Source of the DNA: Jidongwangia harbinensis
GTDB taxonomy: Bacteria; Actinomycetota; Actinomycetes; Mycobacteriales; Micromonosporaceae
Length of the DNA: 64,000 nt
Assembly (NCBI RefSeq): GCF_020216025.1
Contig: NZ_JAIWNC010000022.1
Location: 1 to 64,000, forward strand
Reading direction: 5' to 3'
This document shows positions 43,469 through 52,108 of the stretch, piece by piece. The notes below the pieces were generated by a model that searched no databases, was not told where the DNA came from, and was given only the letters and a program-made list of their open reading frames with translations. The first letter of the stretch is position 1; the number at the start of each line of letters is the position of its first letter. Made by a program: the position numbers and the translations under genes.

Positions 43469-44515
43469 ATGAGCTCAACGCATGACCCGTATCGCCCCCT
43501 CGACGAGCCGTCGGCCGAACACCGCCGATCGGATTTTTTCTCGCCGGGCGACGGGCAGCACAGTCCGGACCCGCTCTGGGACACCGGTCAGCAGCGCGTG
43601 TTCGAGTCCCAGTGGGACACCGCCGAGCGCCGGATGCTGGACCTGCAGTGGCGCGCCGGGCAGCGCCGCGTGCAGCACGTCGGGCACCCGCGACCGGCGA
43701 GCCGGGAGGCGCCGCAGCCCGCGTACCCGGTGGTGACCCTGCCCGAGCGCCCGCCGGCGCGCCGCGGCCGGCTGCTGGTGCTCCCGCTGGTCCTGGTGCT
43801 CGTGCTGGTCGCGGGCCTGCTGGCGTGGCGGCTGCACCGGATGGACGGCGCCAACGCGCACCTGGCCGAGGTGCTCGCCACCGAACAGGAACGCGCCGCG
43901 GCGCTGGACAACCGCACCGAACGGCTGGAGAAGGAACTGGCCGGCGTCTTCGACCCGGAGTCGATCTCGTCGGCGGTGCTGCCCAGCGTGTTCCGGGTCC
44001 GGGCCGGCGACTTCACCGGCACCGCGTTCTCGGTCGGTGACAAGGCCGCCAAGGGCAAGGCGAACCTGCTCACCAACTTCCACGTGGTCGAGGGGGTGTG
44101 GGAGTCCGGCAACCGCAAGGTCTCGCTGGAGCGCGGCAAGACCCGGGTGTCCGCGACCATCGTGCGGGTCGACCGCGACGAGGATCTCGCGCTGCTGCGC
44201 GCGGACCGGGAGATCAAGGGCCTGCGTACGGCCGCCGCGACGGTCAAGCCCGGACAGCAGATCGTGGTGGTGGGCGCGCCGCTCGGCCTGGAGGACACGG
44301 TCACCACCGGCGTGGTCAGCGCGTACCGGCCGGACGACTCCGGCGGTCCGACGATCCAGTTCGATGCGCCGATCAACCCGGGCAATTCCGGCGGTCCGGT
44401 GGTGAACGCGGCCGACGAGGTGGTCGGCCTGGCCACCGCCAAGGCCCGCGACGCGGAGGGCATCGGCCTGGCCGTACCGGTCAAGACCGCCTGCGCGAAG
44501 TTCGAGGTCTGTTAG
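43469..44515 (+). CDS. Membrane-anchored trypsin-like (S1C) serine protease
   Basis: 348 residues from ATG at 43469 behind AGGAGG. A ~100-residue Arg/Gln/Asp-rich cytoplasmic part (WDTGQQRVFESQWDTAERRM) precedes a membrane helix (LLVLPLVLVLVLVAGLLAW), a coiled segment (EVLATEQERAAALDNRTERL) and an exported protease domain. The triad is His205 (LTNFHVVEG), Asp239 (DEDLALL) and Ser307 (NPGNSGGPV). No PDZ domain, unlike HtrA/DegP. Substrate unknown. It ends overlapping the convergent DUF3000 gene by 4 bases. Confidence 0.9.
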   Translation: MSSTHDPYRPLDEPSAEHRRSDFFSPGDGQHSPDPLWDTGQQRVFESQWDTAERRMLDLQWRAGQRRVQHVGHPRPASREAPQPAYPVVTLPERPPARRGRLLVLPLVLVLVLVAGLLAWRLHRMDGANAHLAEVLATEQERAAALDNRTERLEKELAGVFDPESISSAVLPSVFRVRAGDFTGTAFSVGDKAAKGKANLLTNFHVVEGVWESGNRKVSLERGKTRVSATIVRVDRDEDLALLRADREIKGLRTAAATVKPGQQIVVVGAPLGLEDTVTTGVVSAYRPDDSGGPTIQFDAPINPGNSGGPVVNAADEVVGLATAKARDAEGIGLAVPVKTACAKFEVC

Positions 44516-45084
44516 CTCGCGCCGGCCCGTTGCCGGTCGTGCAGGGACGTGACGCCCGGCGGCGGGAGGCCGGCGGTGGAGGCGAGCATCGCGCACCAGC
44601 CGTGCAGGTGCGCGCCCAGGTCGTCCGAGGTCGGCGTCCAGGAGGCGCGGATCTCCAGGTCCGCGGTCGGCACCGGCCCGGCCAGCTCGCCGAACCGGGT
44701 GGACGCGGTCTGGGTGATGGTGCCGCCGATCGCGGTGTACTCCGCGTGGTGCGCGTCCAGCCCGTCGGTCAGCCACGTCCAGGCCACCGCGGGCAGCAGC
44801 GGATCACCGGCCATGTCCGCGTCCAGTTCCGCGGTGACCAGTGTGACCAGGCGCAGATCGCCCCGCCAGGAGTCGTGCCCGGCCGGGTCGTGCAGCAGGA
44901 TCAGCCGGCCGCTGGCCACCTCGTCGCCGGCGCGCAGCACGGTCGCGCTCAACGCGAATCCGAACGGCGCCAGCCGCTGCGGCGCGGGGATCTCCTCGAG
45001 CAGAATCTCGCCCCGGGGTACGGCCGCGCGCAGCCCGGCGACCGCGTTGGAGAACGCCTCGGGTGCTTCGATCGGGGCGGCCAT
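44512..45084 (-). CDS. DUF3000 protein
   Basis: 190 residues. The conserved core includes FSNAVAGLRAAVPRGEILLE, LAPFGFALSATVLRAGDEVA, SGRLILLHDPAGHDSWRGDL and LEIRASWTPTSDDLGAHLHG. Soluble; no catalytic motif known. It is divergent from hemE with 82 bases between starts, the same position as in mycobacteria (Rv2680 type), which hints at a link to haem or RNase D but proves none. Confidence 0.9.
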   Translation of the reverse strand: MAAPIEAPEAFSNAVAGLRAAVPRGEILLEEIPAPQRLAPFGFALSATVLRAGDEVASGRLILLHDPAGHDSWRGDLRLVTLVTAELDADMAGDPLLPAVAWTWLTDGLDAHHAEYTAIGGTITQTASTRFGELAGPVPTADLEIRASWTPTSDDLGAHLHGWCAMLASTAGLPPPGVTSLHDRQRAGAS

Positions 45085-45166
45085 GCAGAGAAGCGTATGC
45101 CTATGACCGCGGTCCGTCGTCGATCGCCGCGCCGCGCTTCTTCGGGCATCCCGGGCGCATGGCACC

Positions 45167-46213
45167 ATGGCGCGGGTGACGACTGCCACGGGCACCCCCG
45201 CCGACTCCGCGTTCCTGCGCGCCTGCCGCCGGGAACCGGTGCCGCACACGCCGGTCTGGTTCATGCGGCAGGCCGGGCGGTCCCTGCCCGAGTACCGCAA
45301 GATCCGGGCAGGCATCGGCATGCTGGACTCGTGCCGGCGCCCGGATCTGGTCACCGAGATCACCCTGCAGCCGGTCCGCCGGCACGGCGTCGACGCGGCC
45401 ATCCTGTTCAGCGACATCGTGGTGCCGCTCGCCGCGGCCGGGATCGACCTGGACATCGTGGCCGGCACCGGCCCGGTGGTGGAGTCGCCGGTCCGCAGCG
45501 CCGCCGACGTCGCACGGCTCCGCCCGCTCGAGCCCGGTGCCGTCGACTTCGTCGCCGAGGCGGTGCGGATGCTGGTCGCCGAACTCGGCGCCACCCCGCT
45601 GATCGGCTTCGCGGGTGCGCCGTTCACGCTGGCCAGCTACCTGATCGAGGGCGGTCCGTCGCGGACCTACCTGAAGACCAAGGCGATGATGTACGGCGAC
45701 CCGGACCTCTGGCACACGCTCTGCGGCCTGCTCGCCGACATCACGCTGGCGTTCCTGCGGGTCCAGGTGGCGGCCGGGGTGAGCGCGGTACAACTCTTCG
45801 ACTCCTGGGCCGGCGCGCTCTCCGAGGCCGACTACCGCCGGTACGTCCTGCCGCACTCCGCCGCGGTGCTGGGCGGGCTGGCCGGCGCCGGGGTACCGCG
45901 CATCCACTTCGGCGTCGGCACCGCGATCCTGCTGTCCGCGATGGGCGAGGCGGGCGCGGACGTGGTGGGCGTCGACTGGCGTACCCCGCTGGACCAGGCC
46001 ACCGGGCTGATCGGCGCGGACCGGGCGGTGCAGGGCAACCTCGACCCGGCGGTGCTGTTCGCGCCGTGGCCGGTGGTCCAGGCCGAGGCGGCCCGGGTGC
46101 TGGACCAGGGGCGCGCGGCGCCGGGTCACGTGTTCAACCTGGGGCACGGGGTGCTCCCGGAGACCGACCCCGACGTCCTGACCCGGCTGGTGTCGTTCAT
46201 CCACTCCCGCTGA
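45167..46213 (+). CDS. hemE: Uroporphyrinogen decarboxylase
   Basis: 348 residues. VWFMRQAGRSLPEYRKIRAG and GFAGAPFTLASYLIEGG are the UroD signatures, with the catalytic Asp in AILFSDIVVPLAAAGIDLDI. It removes four carboxyls from uroporphyrinogen III to give coproporphyrinogen III. ATG at 45167; GTG at 45176 is a possible shorter start. First gene of a hemE-hemY-hemQ row, 65 bases upstream of hemY. Together these encode the later steps of the coproporphyrin-dependent haem route of Gram-positive bacteria. Confidence 0.97.
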   Translation: MARVTTATGTPADSAFLRACRREPVPHTPVWFMRQAGRSLPEYRKIRAGIGMLDSCRRPDLVTEITLQPVRRHGVDAAILFSDIVVPLAAAGIDLDIVAGTGPVVESPVRSAADVARLRPLEPGAVDFVAEAVRMLVAELGATPLIGFAGAPFTLASYLIEGGPSRTYLKTKAMMYGDPDLWHTLCGLLADITLAFLRVQVAAGVSAVQLFDSWAGALSEADYRRYVLPHSAAVLGGLAGAGVPRIHFGVGTAILLSAMGEAGADVVGVDWRTPLDQATGLIGADRAVQGNLDPAVLFAPWPVVQAEAARVLDQGRAAPGHVFNLGHGVLPETDPDVLTRLVSFIHSR

Positions 46214-46278
46214 CGGCGGCCGTCACACTGGACGACCCCGCTGGCCGTGGAGGTGCGCGACCTGAGACTGTGGAGAGC

Positions 46279-47643
46279 GTGCGGAAGCGGGTAGCGGTCG
46301 TCGGCGGCGGGATCGCCGGGCTGGCCGCCGCGGTGCGGATCCGGGACCGGGCGCCGCGGGACACCGAGATCATCGTGTACGAACAGAGCGGCGTGCTCGG
46401 CGGCAAGCTGCGCACCGGCGACCTGGCCGGCGCCACGGTGGAGCGGGGCGCGGAATCGTTCCTGGTGAGCGCGCCGGACGGGACCGACTCCGCGGCCGTG
46501 CGGCTGGCCCGGCGGCTGGGGCTGGGCGACGCGCTGGTGCACCCGTCGGCGGTGCCGGCCGCGTTCGCCACCGGCGGGCGGCTGGAGCCGGTGCCGGCGG
46601 GGACCCTGATGGGCGTACCCCGGGAATGGGACGGCCCGGACCACGACGACGGGCGACCGCTGCTCGGCCCGGACGAGGATGTCACCGTGGGTGCGCTGGT
46701 GCGCGCCCGGTACGGCGACGAGGTGGTCGACCGGCTGGTCGATCCGCTGCTGGGCGGCGTGTACGCGGGCCGCGCCGACCGGCTCTCGCTGACCACCACC
46801 CTGCCCGCGCTGGCCGCCGCCGCGCGCACCGAGCACACCCTGTCCGCCGCGGTACGCACCGCCCAGGCCGCGTCCGTGCGGGTGCCCGGCCGGCCGGTCT
46901 TCGCCACCGTCGCGGGCGGGCTGAACCGGCTGGTGGCGGCGGCCGCGGCGGCGAGCAGCGCGCGGATCAGCCTGGGCCTGCCGGTACGCGAGCTGGCCCG
47001 CACTCCGCACGGCTGGCGGCTGCTGCTCGGTCCGGTGCCGGCGCCGCACACCGACGACGTGGACGCGGTGGTGCTGGCCGTGCCCGCGAAGCCCGCCGCG
47101 CGTCTGCTGGCCAGCGCGCACGACGTGGCCGGCGCGGAGGCGGTCGGCGCGCTGGACTACGCGAGCGTGGCGCTGGTCGGGATGGCGCTTCCGCCGGACA
47201 CGCCGTTGCCCGAGCTGTCCGGGTTCCTGGTCCCGCCCGGCGAGGGCACGCTGGTCAAGGCCGCCACGTTCGTCACCCGCAAGTGGGCGCACCTGCGCCG
47301 GGACGGCGGTCCGGTGATCGTGCGGGCGTCGCTGGGCCGGGCCGGCGAGGAGGAGCTGCTGCACCGCGACGACGCCACGCTGATCGCGCTGGCGCACGAC
47401 GAGCTGGGCCGGCTGACCGGCGGGCCGCTGCCGCCGCCCGCCGCCGCGTGGGTGCAGCGCTGGGGTGGCGGGTTGCCGCAGTACGCGCCGCGGCATCCGG
47501 AACGGGTCGCCGCCGCCCGGGCCGGCCTGGCTCCGGGACTGGCGCTGGCCGGGGCGGCGTACGACGGTGTGGGCATTCCGGCCTGCGTGGCCAGCGGCGA
47601 GGGCGCCGCCGACGACCTGTGCAAGTACCTGGAGGATTCATGA
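46279..47643 (+). CDS. hemY: Coproporphyrinogen III oxidase (HemY/CgoX)
   Basis: 454 residues. FAD-binding loop VAVVGGGIAGLAAAVRIRDR at the N-terminus, GGKLRTGDLAGATVERGAES next, and the C-terminal GVGIPACVASGEGAADDL typical of the HemY/HemG flavoprotein family. With HemQ downstream it is expected to oxidise coproporphyrinogen III to coproporphyrin III. GTG at 46279 has GGAGAG close upstream; GTG at 46270 would add three residues. Stop overlaps the hemQ ATG (ATGA at 47640-47643). Confidence 0.93.
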   Translation: MRKRVAVVGGGIAGLAAAVRIRDRAPRDTEIIVYEQSGVLGGKLRTGDLAGATVERGAESFLVSAPDGTDSAAVRLARRLGLGDALVHPSAVPAAFATGGRLEPVPAGTLMGVPREWDGPDHDDGRPLLGPDEDVTVGALVRARYGDEVVDRLVDPLLGGVYAGRADRLSLTTTLPALAAAARTEHTLSAAVRTAQAASVRVPGRPVFATVAGGLNRLVAAAAAASSARISLGLPVRELARTPHGWRLLLGPVPAPHTDDVDAVVLAVPAKPAARLLASAHDVAGAEAVGALDYASVALVGMALPPDTPLPELSGFLVPPGEGTLVKAATFVTRKWAHLRRDGGPVIVRASLGRAGEEELLHRDDATLIALAHDELGRLTGGPLPPPAAAWVQRWGGGLPQYAPRHPERVAAARAGLAPGLALAGAAYDGVGIPACVASGEGAADDLCKYLEDS

Positions 47644-48347
47644 GTGAGCAGTCGCAGAGCAACGCCGCCCGGATCAACGAGCTGAACGCCACCATCCGGT
47701 ACACCATGTGGTCGGTCTTCCGGGCCGCGTCGCCGCTGCCGGCGTTGCGGGAGGACGTGGCGGGCGAGGTGGACACGCTGTTCGAGCAGCTGGCCGGCAA
47801 GGACGTCGTGGTGCGGGGCACCTACGACGTGGCGGGGCTGCGTGCCGACGCCGACGTCCTGGTGTGGTGGCACGCCGAGTCGCCGGACGCGCTGCAGGAG
47901 GCGTACGGGCTGTTCCGCCGCACCGCGCTGGGCCGGCACCTGGCACCGGTCTGGTCTCAGATGGCGCTGCACCGGCCGGCCGAGTTCAACAAGAGCCACC
48001 TGCCGGCGTTCCTGGCCGGCGAACCGGCCCGCCCGTACATCTGCGTGTACCCGTTCGTGCGCTCCTACGAGTGGTACCTGCTGCCGGACGAGGAGCGGCG
48101 GGCGATGCTGGCCGAGCACGGCCGGATGGCGCGCGGGTACCCGGACGTGCGGGCCAACACGGTGGCGTCGTTCGCGCTCGGCGACTACGAGTGGATGCTC
48201 GCGTTCGAGGCGGACGAGCTGTACCGGATCGTGGACCTGATGCGGGACCTGCGGGCGTCCGGCGCGCGCCGGCACGTGCGCGAGGAGGTGCCGTTCTACA
48301 CCGGACGCCGGCGTTCGGTCACCGAGCTGGTTGCGGCGCTGCCCTGA
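47640..48347 (+). CDS. hemQ: Coproheme decarboxylase HemQ (ChdC)
   Basis: 235 residues, chlorite-dismutase fold. RINELNATIRYTMWSVFRAA starts the core; VWWHAESPDALQEAYGLFRR and the catalytic-tyrosine region YPFVRSYEWYLLPDEERRAM are clear. It decarboxylates coproheme to haem b. Start overlaps the hemY stop, so the two are coupled. The 3' end overlaps the convergent GNAT gene by 29 bases. Confidence 0.95.
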   Translation: MSEQSQSNAARINELNATIRYTMWSVFRAASPLPALREDVAGEVDTLFEQLAGKDVVVRGTYDVAGLRADADVLVWWHAESPDALQEAYGLFRRTALGRHLAPVWSQMALHRPAEFNKSHLPAFLAGEPARPYICVYPFVRSYEWYLLPDEERRAMLAEHGRMARGYPDVRANTVASFALGDYEWMLAFEADELYRIVDLMRDLRASGARRHVREEVPFYTGRRRSVTELVAALP

Positions 48348-48780
48348 CCATGGGCACGTGCGGGATGCCGTCCTCCAGGTATTCCGGTCCGGTCTGCCGG
48401 TAGCCGAGCCCGGCGTAGAAGGGGGCCAGGTGCGCCTGGGCGTCGAGCACGCTGGGCCGGTTGCCGATCACGGTCAGCGCCTCGGTCATCAGCCGCTGGG
48501 CGAGGCCGGCGCCGCGGGCGGCGGGCGCGACCACGACCCGGCCGATCCGCTGGGCGTCGCCGTCGTCCAGGATCCGGAGGTACCCGGCGATCTGGTCGCC
48601 ACGGGAGATCCACACGTGGCGGGTGCCGGGCTCGGTGTCCCGGCCGTCGAGGTCGGCGTAGACGCAGTTCTGTTCCACTACGAACACGTCGGTGCGCAGC
48701 TTCAGCAACGCGTACAGCGTCGTGGTGTCGAGGTCGCGGAACGAGGCAACGCGCAGCTCATCGGTGGTTTCGGGGTGCAT
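48319..48780 (-). CDS. GNAT-family acetyltransferase (ElaA type)
   Basis: 153 residues from ATG at 48780. The ElaA pattern is clear: LYALLKLRTDVFVVEQNCVY near residue 22, the acetyl-CoA loop VVVAPAARGAGLAQRLMTEA near residue 91, and FYAGLGYRQTGPEYLEDGIP at the C-terminus. Substrate unknown. Convergent with hemQ and overlapping it by 29 bases, which leaves no room for a separate terminator. Confidence 0.9.
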   Translation of the reverse strand: MHPETTDELRVASFRDLDTTTLYALLKLRTDVFVVEQNCVYADLDGRDTEPGTRHVWISRGDQIAGYLRILDDGDAQRIGRVVVAPAARGAGLAQRLMTEALTVIGNRPSVLDAQAHLAPFYAGLGYRQTGPEYLEDGIPHVPMVRAAPQPAR

Positions 48781-48864
48781 CGCCGCATTGTAGAGCGGCG
48801 CGTCGTCACGCATTGTCGACCGTCCGTTGTCAGCATGGAGTCCCGGCCCTGTGTGGAGGACACC

Positions 48865-49140
48865 ATGATCAAGCGCAGCAAGCTGTTCGGGAACAAGACC
48901 CGCATCACCTTCTGCCTGCCCGCCGACCAGCCCGCCGGCCCGGTGAGCGTGGTCGGCACGTTCAACGACTGGCAGCCCGGCACGCACGAGCTGATCGCGC
49001 GTCGCGACGGCACCCGGACCATCAGCGTGCAGCTCGAGCCGGGCGAGTACCGCTTCCGCTATCTGGGCGCGGGCGGTGTGTGGCTGGACGACGAGCACGC
49101 CGACGCGATCGGCCCGCACGGCAGTGAGCTTCGCGTCTAG
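48865..49140 (+). CDS. Free-standing CBM48 / isoamylase N-terminal-like domain
   Basis: 91 residues: a single early-set beta-sandwich, TRITFCLPADQPAGPVSVVG then TFNDWQPGTHELIARRDGTR and LEPGEYRFRYLGAGGVWLDD. This is the glycogen-binding type domain usually attached to branching enzymes or AMPK beta subunits. Here it stands alone, 65 bases before wrbA. ATG at 48865 with GGAGGA upstream. Probably a small glycan-binding or regulatory protein. Confidence 0.85.
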   Translation: MIKRSKLFGNKTRITFCLPADQPAGPVSVVGTFNDWQPGTHELIARRDGTRTISVQLEPGEYRFRYLGAGGVWLDDEHADAIGPHGSELRV

Positions 49141-49205
49141 CGTTTGATCGCGGCCCGCGGGGGAACGATCGTTGTTTGACGATGCAATCATCGGAGGGTC
49201 TACTC

Positions 49206-49811
49206 GTGGCGAACGTCAAGCTTTCGATCATCTATTACTCGTCCACCGGCACCATCCACGCGATGGCCGAGCGGCTGCGCGCGGCCGGCGAGAAGGCCGG
49301 TGCCGAGGTACGCCTGCGGCAGGTGGCGGAACTGGCGCCGGCCGAGGCGATCGCTTCCAACGCGGCCTGGAGCCAGCACTTCGACGCGACCAAGGACGAG
49401 CCCAAGGCCACCGGCGACGACGTGGTGTGGGCCGACGCCGTGCTGTTCGGCACGCCGACCCGGTACGGCAACGTGGCCAGCCAGCTCAAGCAGTTCCTGG
49501 ACACGCTCGGGCCGCAGTGGCAGCAGGGCCTGCTCGCCGACAAGGCGTACGCCGGCTTCACGTCCACCATGACGGCGCACGGCGGCCAGGAGTCGACGCT
49601 GCTGGCGCTGTACAACACGATCCACCACTTCGGTGGCATCGTGGTGGCGCCCGGCTACACCGACCCGCTGAAGTTCGCGGACGGCAACCCGTACGGCGTC
49701 TCGCACGTCACCGGCGGCACCAACGACGCCCCGCTGACCGAGGTGCAGCACGCGGCGCTCGACCACCTCGCGCAGCGGGTGGTCACGATCGGCGGCAAGC
49801 TCCGGAGCTGA
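49206..49811 (+). CDS. wrbA: NAD(P)H:quinone oxidoreductase WrbA
   Basis: 201 residues, flavodoxin fold. FMN loop IIYYSSTGTIHAMAERLRAA, GTPTRYGNVASQLKQFLD, TSTMTAHGGQESTLLALYNT and HHFGGIVVAPGY are the WrbA markers. It performs two-electron quinone reduction, avoiding semiquinone radicals. GTG at 49206 with GGAGGG 8 bases upstream; ATG at 49179-type longer frames lack a ribosome site. A strong hairpin follows. Confidence 0.94.
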   Translation: MANVKLSIIYYSSTGTIHAMAERLRAAGEKAGAEVRLRQVAELAPAEAIASNAAWSQHFDATKDEPKATGDDVVWADAVLFGTPTRYGNVASQLKQFLDTLGPQWQQGLLADKAYAGFTSTMTAHGGQESTLLALYNTIHHFGGIVVAPGYTDPLKFADGNPYGVSHVTGGTNDAPLTEVQHAALDHLAQRVVTIGGKLRS

Positions 49812-49822
49812 CGGACGGGGTC

Positions 49823-49846
49823 GCGGCGGCGGATCTCCGCCGCCGC
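49823..49846 (+). terminator. Terminator hairpin after wrbA
   Basis: GCGGCGGCGGA then TC then TCCGCCGCCGC: an almost continuous palindrome 12 bases after the wrbA stop. Confidence 0.7.
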
Positions 49847-49903
49847 AATCCGGACTTCCGCATATCAACCTGAGCAGGCTTCATAATTGGCTAGCCTGAG
49901 GTC

Positions 49904-50170
49904 ATGACCATTGACTTGGCTACTGACCTGGGCAAAAAGGTGGAGCGTTACGTGTCGGCGCTGGAGGAGCTCCGCGCCGCACACAAGGACGTCAAGGAAG
50001 TGCTGTTGGGCCAGGTGCTCTTCGAGCGCTGGGAGCACCTCGGCGCGGAACTGGGTTTCGAGGCCGCGCCGCGGCAGAACCCGCCCGACCCGGACGCCGG
50101 CCGTCCGCAACGGGACCTGGCCGCGATGAACCATCAGATCTCCGAGATGAGCGACTCCTGGGCGAGCTGA
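49904..50170 (+). CDS. Small helical hypothetical protein
   Basis: 88 residues from ATG at 49904. The first half LGKKVERYVSALEELRAAHK is strongly helical and could form a coiled coil; the rest is polar (QNPPDPDAGRPQRDLAAMNH). No signal peptide, membrane helix or cysteines. GAGG lies only 2 bases before the ATG, and TAGCCT further up could be a -10, so a leaderless mRNA is possible. No family recognised. It ends 9 bases from the convergent MFS gene. Confidence 0.6.
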   Translation: MTIDLATDLGKKVERYVSALEELRAAHKDVKEVLLGQVLFERWEHLGAELGFEAAPRQNPPDPDAGRPQRDLAAMNHQISEMSDSWAS

Positions 50171-50179
50171 CCGCCCGGC

Positions 50180-51628
50180 TCACCGCCGGGCGCGCACGGC
50201 CAGGGTCAGGGCACTCAGGGCGGCGACCGCCGACGCCGCGGTGAAGGCGGTCGCCTGTCCGGCCGGTCCCGGCCGGACCGACGCCACCAGCAGCAGCACC
50301 GCGATCCCGATCGCGGTGCCGATCTGGGCCGCCGCGTTCAGCAGCCCGCCGACCAGCCCGGCGGTGGACTCGTCGACGGTCGCGGTGCCATGGGTGGTGG
50401 AGGCCACCGACGCCACGCCGAGCCCCAGCCCGGCACCGGCCAGGCCCGCGAGCAGCAGCGGAAACGACTCCTGCGCCACGGCCACGGCCTGCAGCCCGAG
50501 CGCCGCCGCCACCGCCCCGAGGCCGGTACTCATGGCGGACACCGGCCCGATCCGGCGCAGCACCGCGGGCACGGCCGTCGACGCGGCCACCACGCCCGCG
50601 CTGAACAGCAGGAACCCGGCGCCGGACGCGGCCGCGGACACCTCCAGCACGTCCTGCAGGAACAGCGTGCCGATCACCGCGGCCCCGCTGGTGGTCGCGG
50701 TGAGGACGGCGGCCACGGCGGCGCCGGCCCGGAACGACCGCACCGACCAGATGCCGGGCGGTACCAGCGGATCGGGCACCCGCCGTTCCACCGCCAGGAA
50801 CGCCAGCACGGCGAGCGGCGCCAGCAGCAGCGGCGCCCACGCCCACGGATCGGCGAAGCCGCCGCCCTCGGCGCGCGTGAAACCGAGGATCAGCAGGACC
50901 GCGGAGAGCGTGCTGAGCAGCGCGCCGGCCAGGTCCAGCCGGCCGCGGTCTCCGGGTCCGGACCGGCCCGGCGCCGGCTGCGCCCGCTCCCACTTGCGCG
51001 AGCCGCTCGGGTACCGCGCGGTGGTGGTGTTGCCGTACCGGGCCAGCTTGGGCTTCAGGTCCGGCGCCACCGGCGGTGGCAGCACGAGCGGGGTGAGCAT
51101 GGCCGCCGCCAGGGTCAGCGGACCGATCACCGCGAACAGCCAGCGCCACCCGGCGTACTCGCTGATCAGCCCGCCGAGCACGAACCCGGACGCACCTCCG
51201 GCCGCGCCAGCCATGGTCCACAGGCCGAGGGCGCGCCCGCGCCGGACGCCGGGCGGCACCACCGCCAGCACCGCGGCCAGCGCGGCCGGCACGGACAACG
51301 CCGCACCCAGTCCCTGGGCGGCGCGGCCGGCCAGCAGGACCCAGCCGGCCGGCGCCAGCGCACAGACCAGGGACCCGGCCGCGATCAGCGCGTTGCCGCC
51401 GGCGAACATCGGCCGGCGCCCGTAGCGGTCGGCGGCCCGGCCGCCGGCCACCAGGAAGCCGCCGAACGTCAGCGCGTAGCCGGCCGCCACCCAGGACAGC
51501 GTGCCGGCGTCCAGGCCGAGATCGCGTTGGATCAGTGGCAGGGCCACGATCAGGACCGTGACGCCGACGACGTCGACGAACTGGGCGGTGCAGGCGAGCG
51601 CGACGACCGCGCCGGGACGGGCGGTCAG
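50180..51628 (-). CDS. MFS drug/proton antiporter, apparent CTG start
   Basis: 482 residues, about 14 membrane helices (DHA2 type). FVDVVGVTVLIVALPLIQRD is helix 1, VAGGRAADRYGRRPMFAGGN holds the loop 2-3 motif A, and a conserved helix 5 GAAGGASGFVLGGLISEYAG (motif C-like) fits an exporter. The long loop after helix 6 contains RYGNTTTARYPSGSRKW. There is no ATG, GTG or TTG in frame before helix 1; the only fitting start is CTG at 51628, overlapping the msrB TGA as CTGA. Substrate unknown. Confidence 0.85.
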   Translation of the reverse strand: MTARPGAVVALACTAQFVDVVGVTVLIVALPLIQRDLGLDAGTLSWVAAGYALTFGGFLVAGGRAADRYGRRPMFAGGNALIAAGSLVCALAPAGWVLLAGRAAQGLGAALSVPAALAAVLAVVPPGVRRGRALGLWTMAGAAGGASGFVLGGLISEYAGWRWLFAVIGPLTLAAAMLTPLVLPPPVAPDLKPKLARYGNTTTARYPSGSRKWERAQPAPGRSGPGDRGRLDLAGALLSTLSAVLLILGFTRAEGGGFADPWAWAPLLLAPLAVLAFLAVERRVPDPLVPPGIWSVRSFRAGAAVAAVLTATTSGAAVIGTLFLQDVLEVSAAASGAGFLLFSAGVVAASTAVPAVLRRIGPVSAMSTGLGAVAAALGLQAVAVAQESFPLLLAGLAGAGLGLGVASVASTTHGTATVDESTAGLVGGLLNAAAQIGTAIGIAVLLLVASVRPGPAGQATAFTAASAVAALSALTLAVRARR

Positions 51629-52032
51629 GCCTGCGGGTCCAGCCGGATCGACAGGCTGTTCACGCAGTGCCGGGTGTTCTTCGGGGTGAACCCCTCGCCG
51701 CGGAAGACGTGGCCGAGGTGCGAGTCGCAGCGGGCGCAGCGGATCTCGGTCCGGGACATGCCGAGGCTGTGGTCCTCGATCTCCTTGACCGCACCGGGAA
51801 TGGCGTCGTCGAACGACGGCCAGCCGCAGTTGCTGTCGAACTTGGTGTCGCTCGGGTAGAGCTGGGCACCGCAGGCGCGGCACTGGTACATGCCGGGGGT
51901 CTTGGTGCTGACGTACTCACCGGTCCAGGCGGGTTCGGTGCCGGCCTGACGCAGGACCCGGAACTCGGCCGGCGTGAGGCGGACCCGCCACTCGTCCTCG
52001 GTGGTGGGCAGGGTGGTCTCGTCGGTAGCCAT
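51625..52032 (-). CDS. msrB: Peptide-methionine (R)-S-oxide reductase
   Basis: 135 residues. Zinc CxxC pairs in CRACGAQLYPSDTKFDSNCG and CARCDSHLGHVF; the catalytic Cys is in NTRHCVNSLSIRL. Reduces methionine R-sulfoxide in proteins with thioredoxin. ATG at 52032. It is upstream of and overlaps the MFS gene, so a single transcript is likely. Homologous to Rv2674. Confidence 0.96.
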   Translation of the reverse strand: MATDETTLPTTEDEWRVRLTPAEFRVLRQAGTEPAWTGEYVSTKTPGMYQCRACGAQLYPSDTKFDSNCGWPSFDDAIPGAVKEIEDHSLGMSRTEIRCARCDSHLGHVFRGEGFTPKNTRHCVNSLSIRLDPQA

Positions 52033-52108
52033 GCCTCCACGGTACGTCGGACGCCGGTGACGCACGTCGGGTGCGAGATCGGGTCCGCGCACCCTCGTTA
52101 CACCTGGC

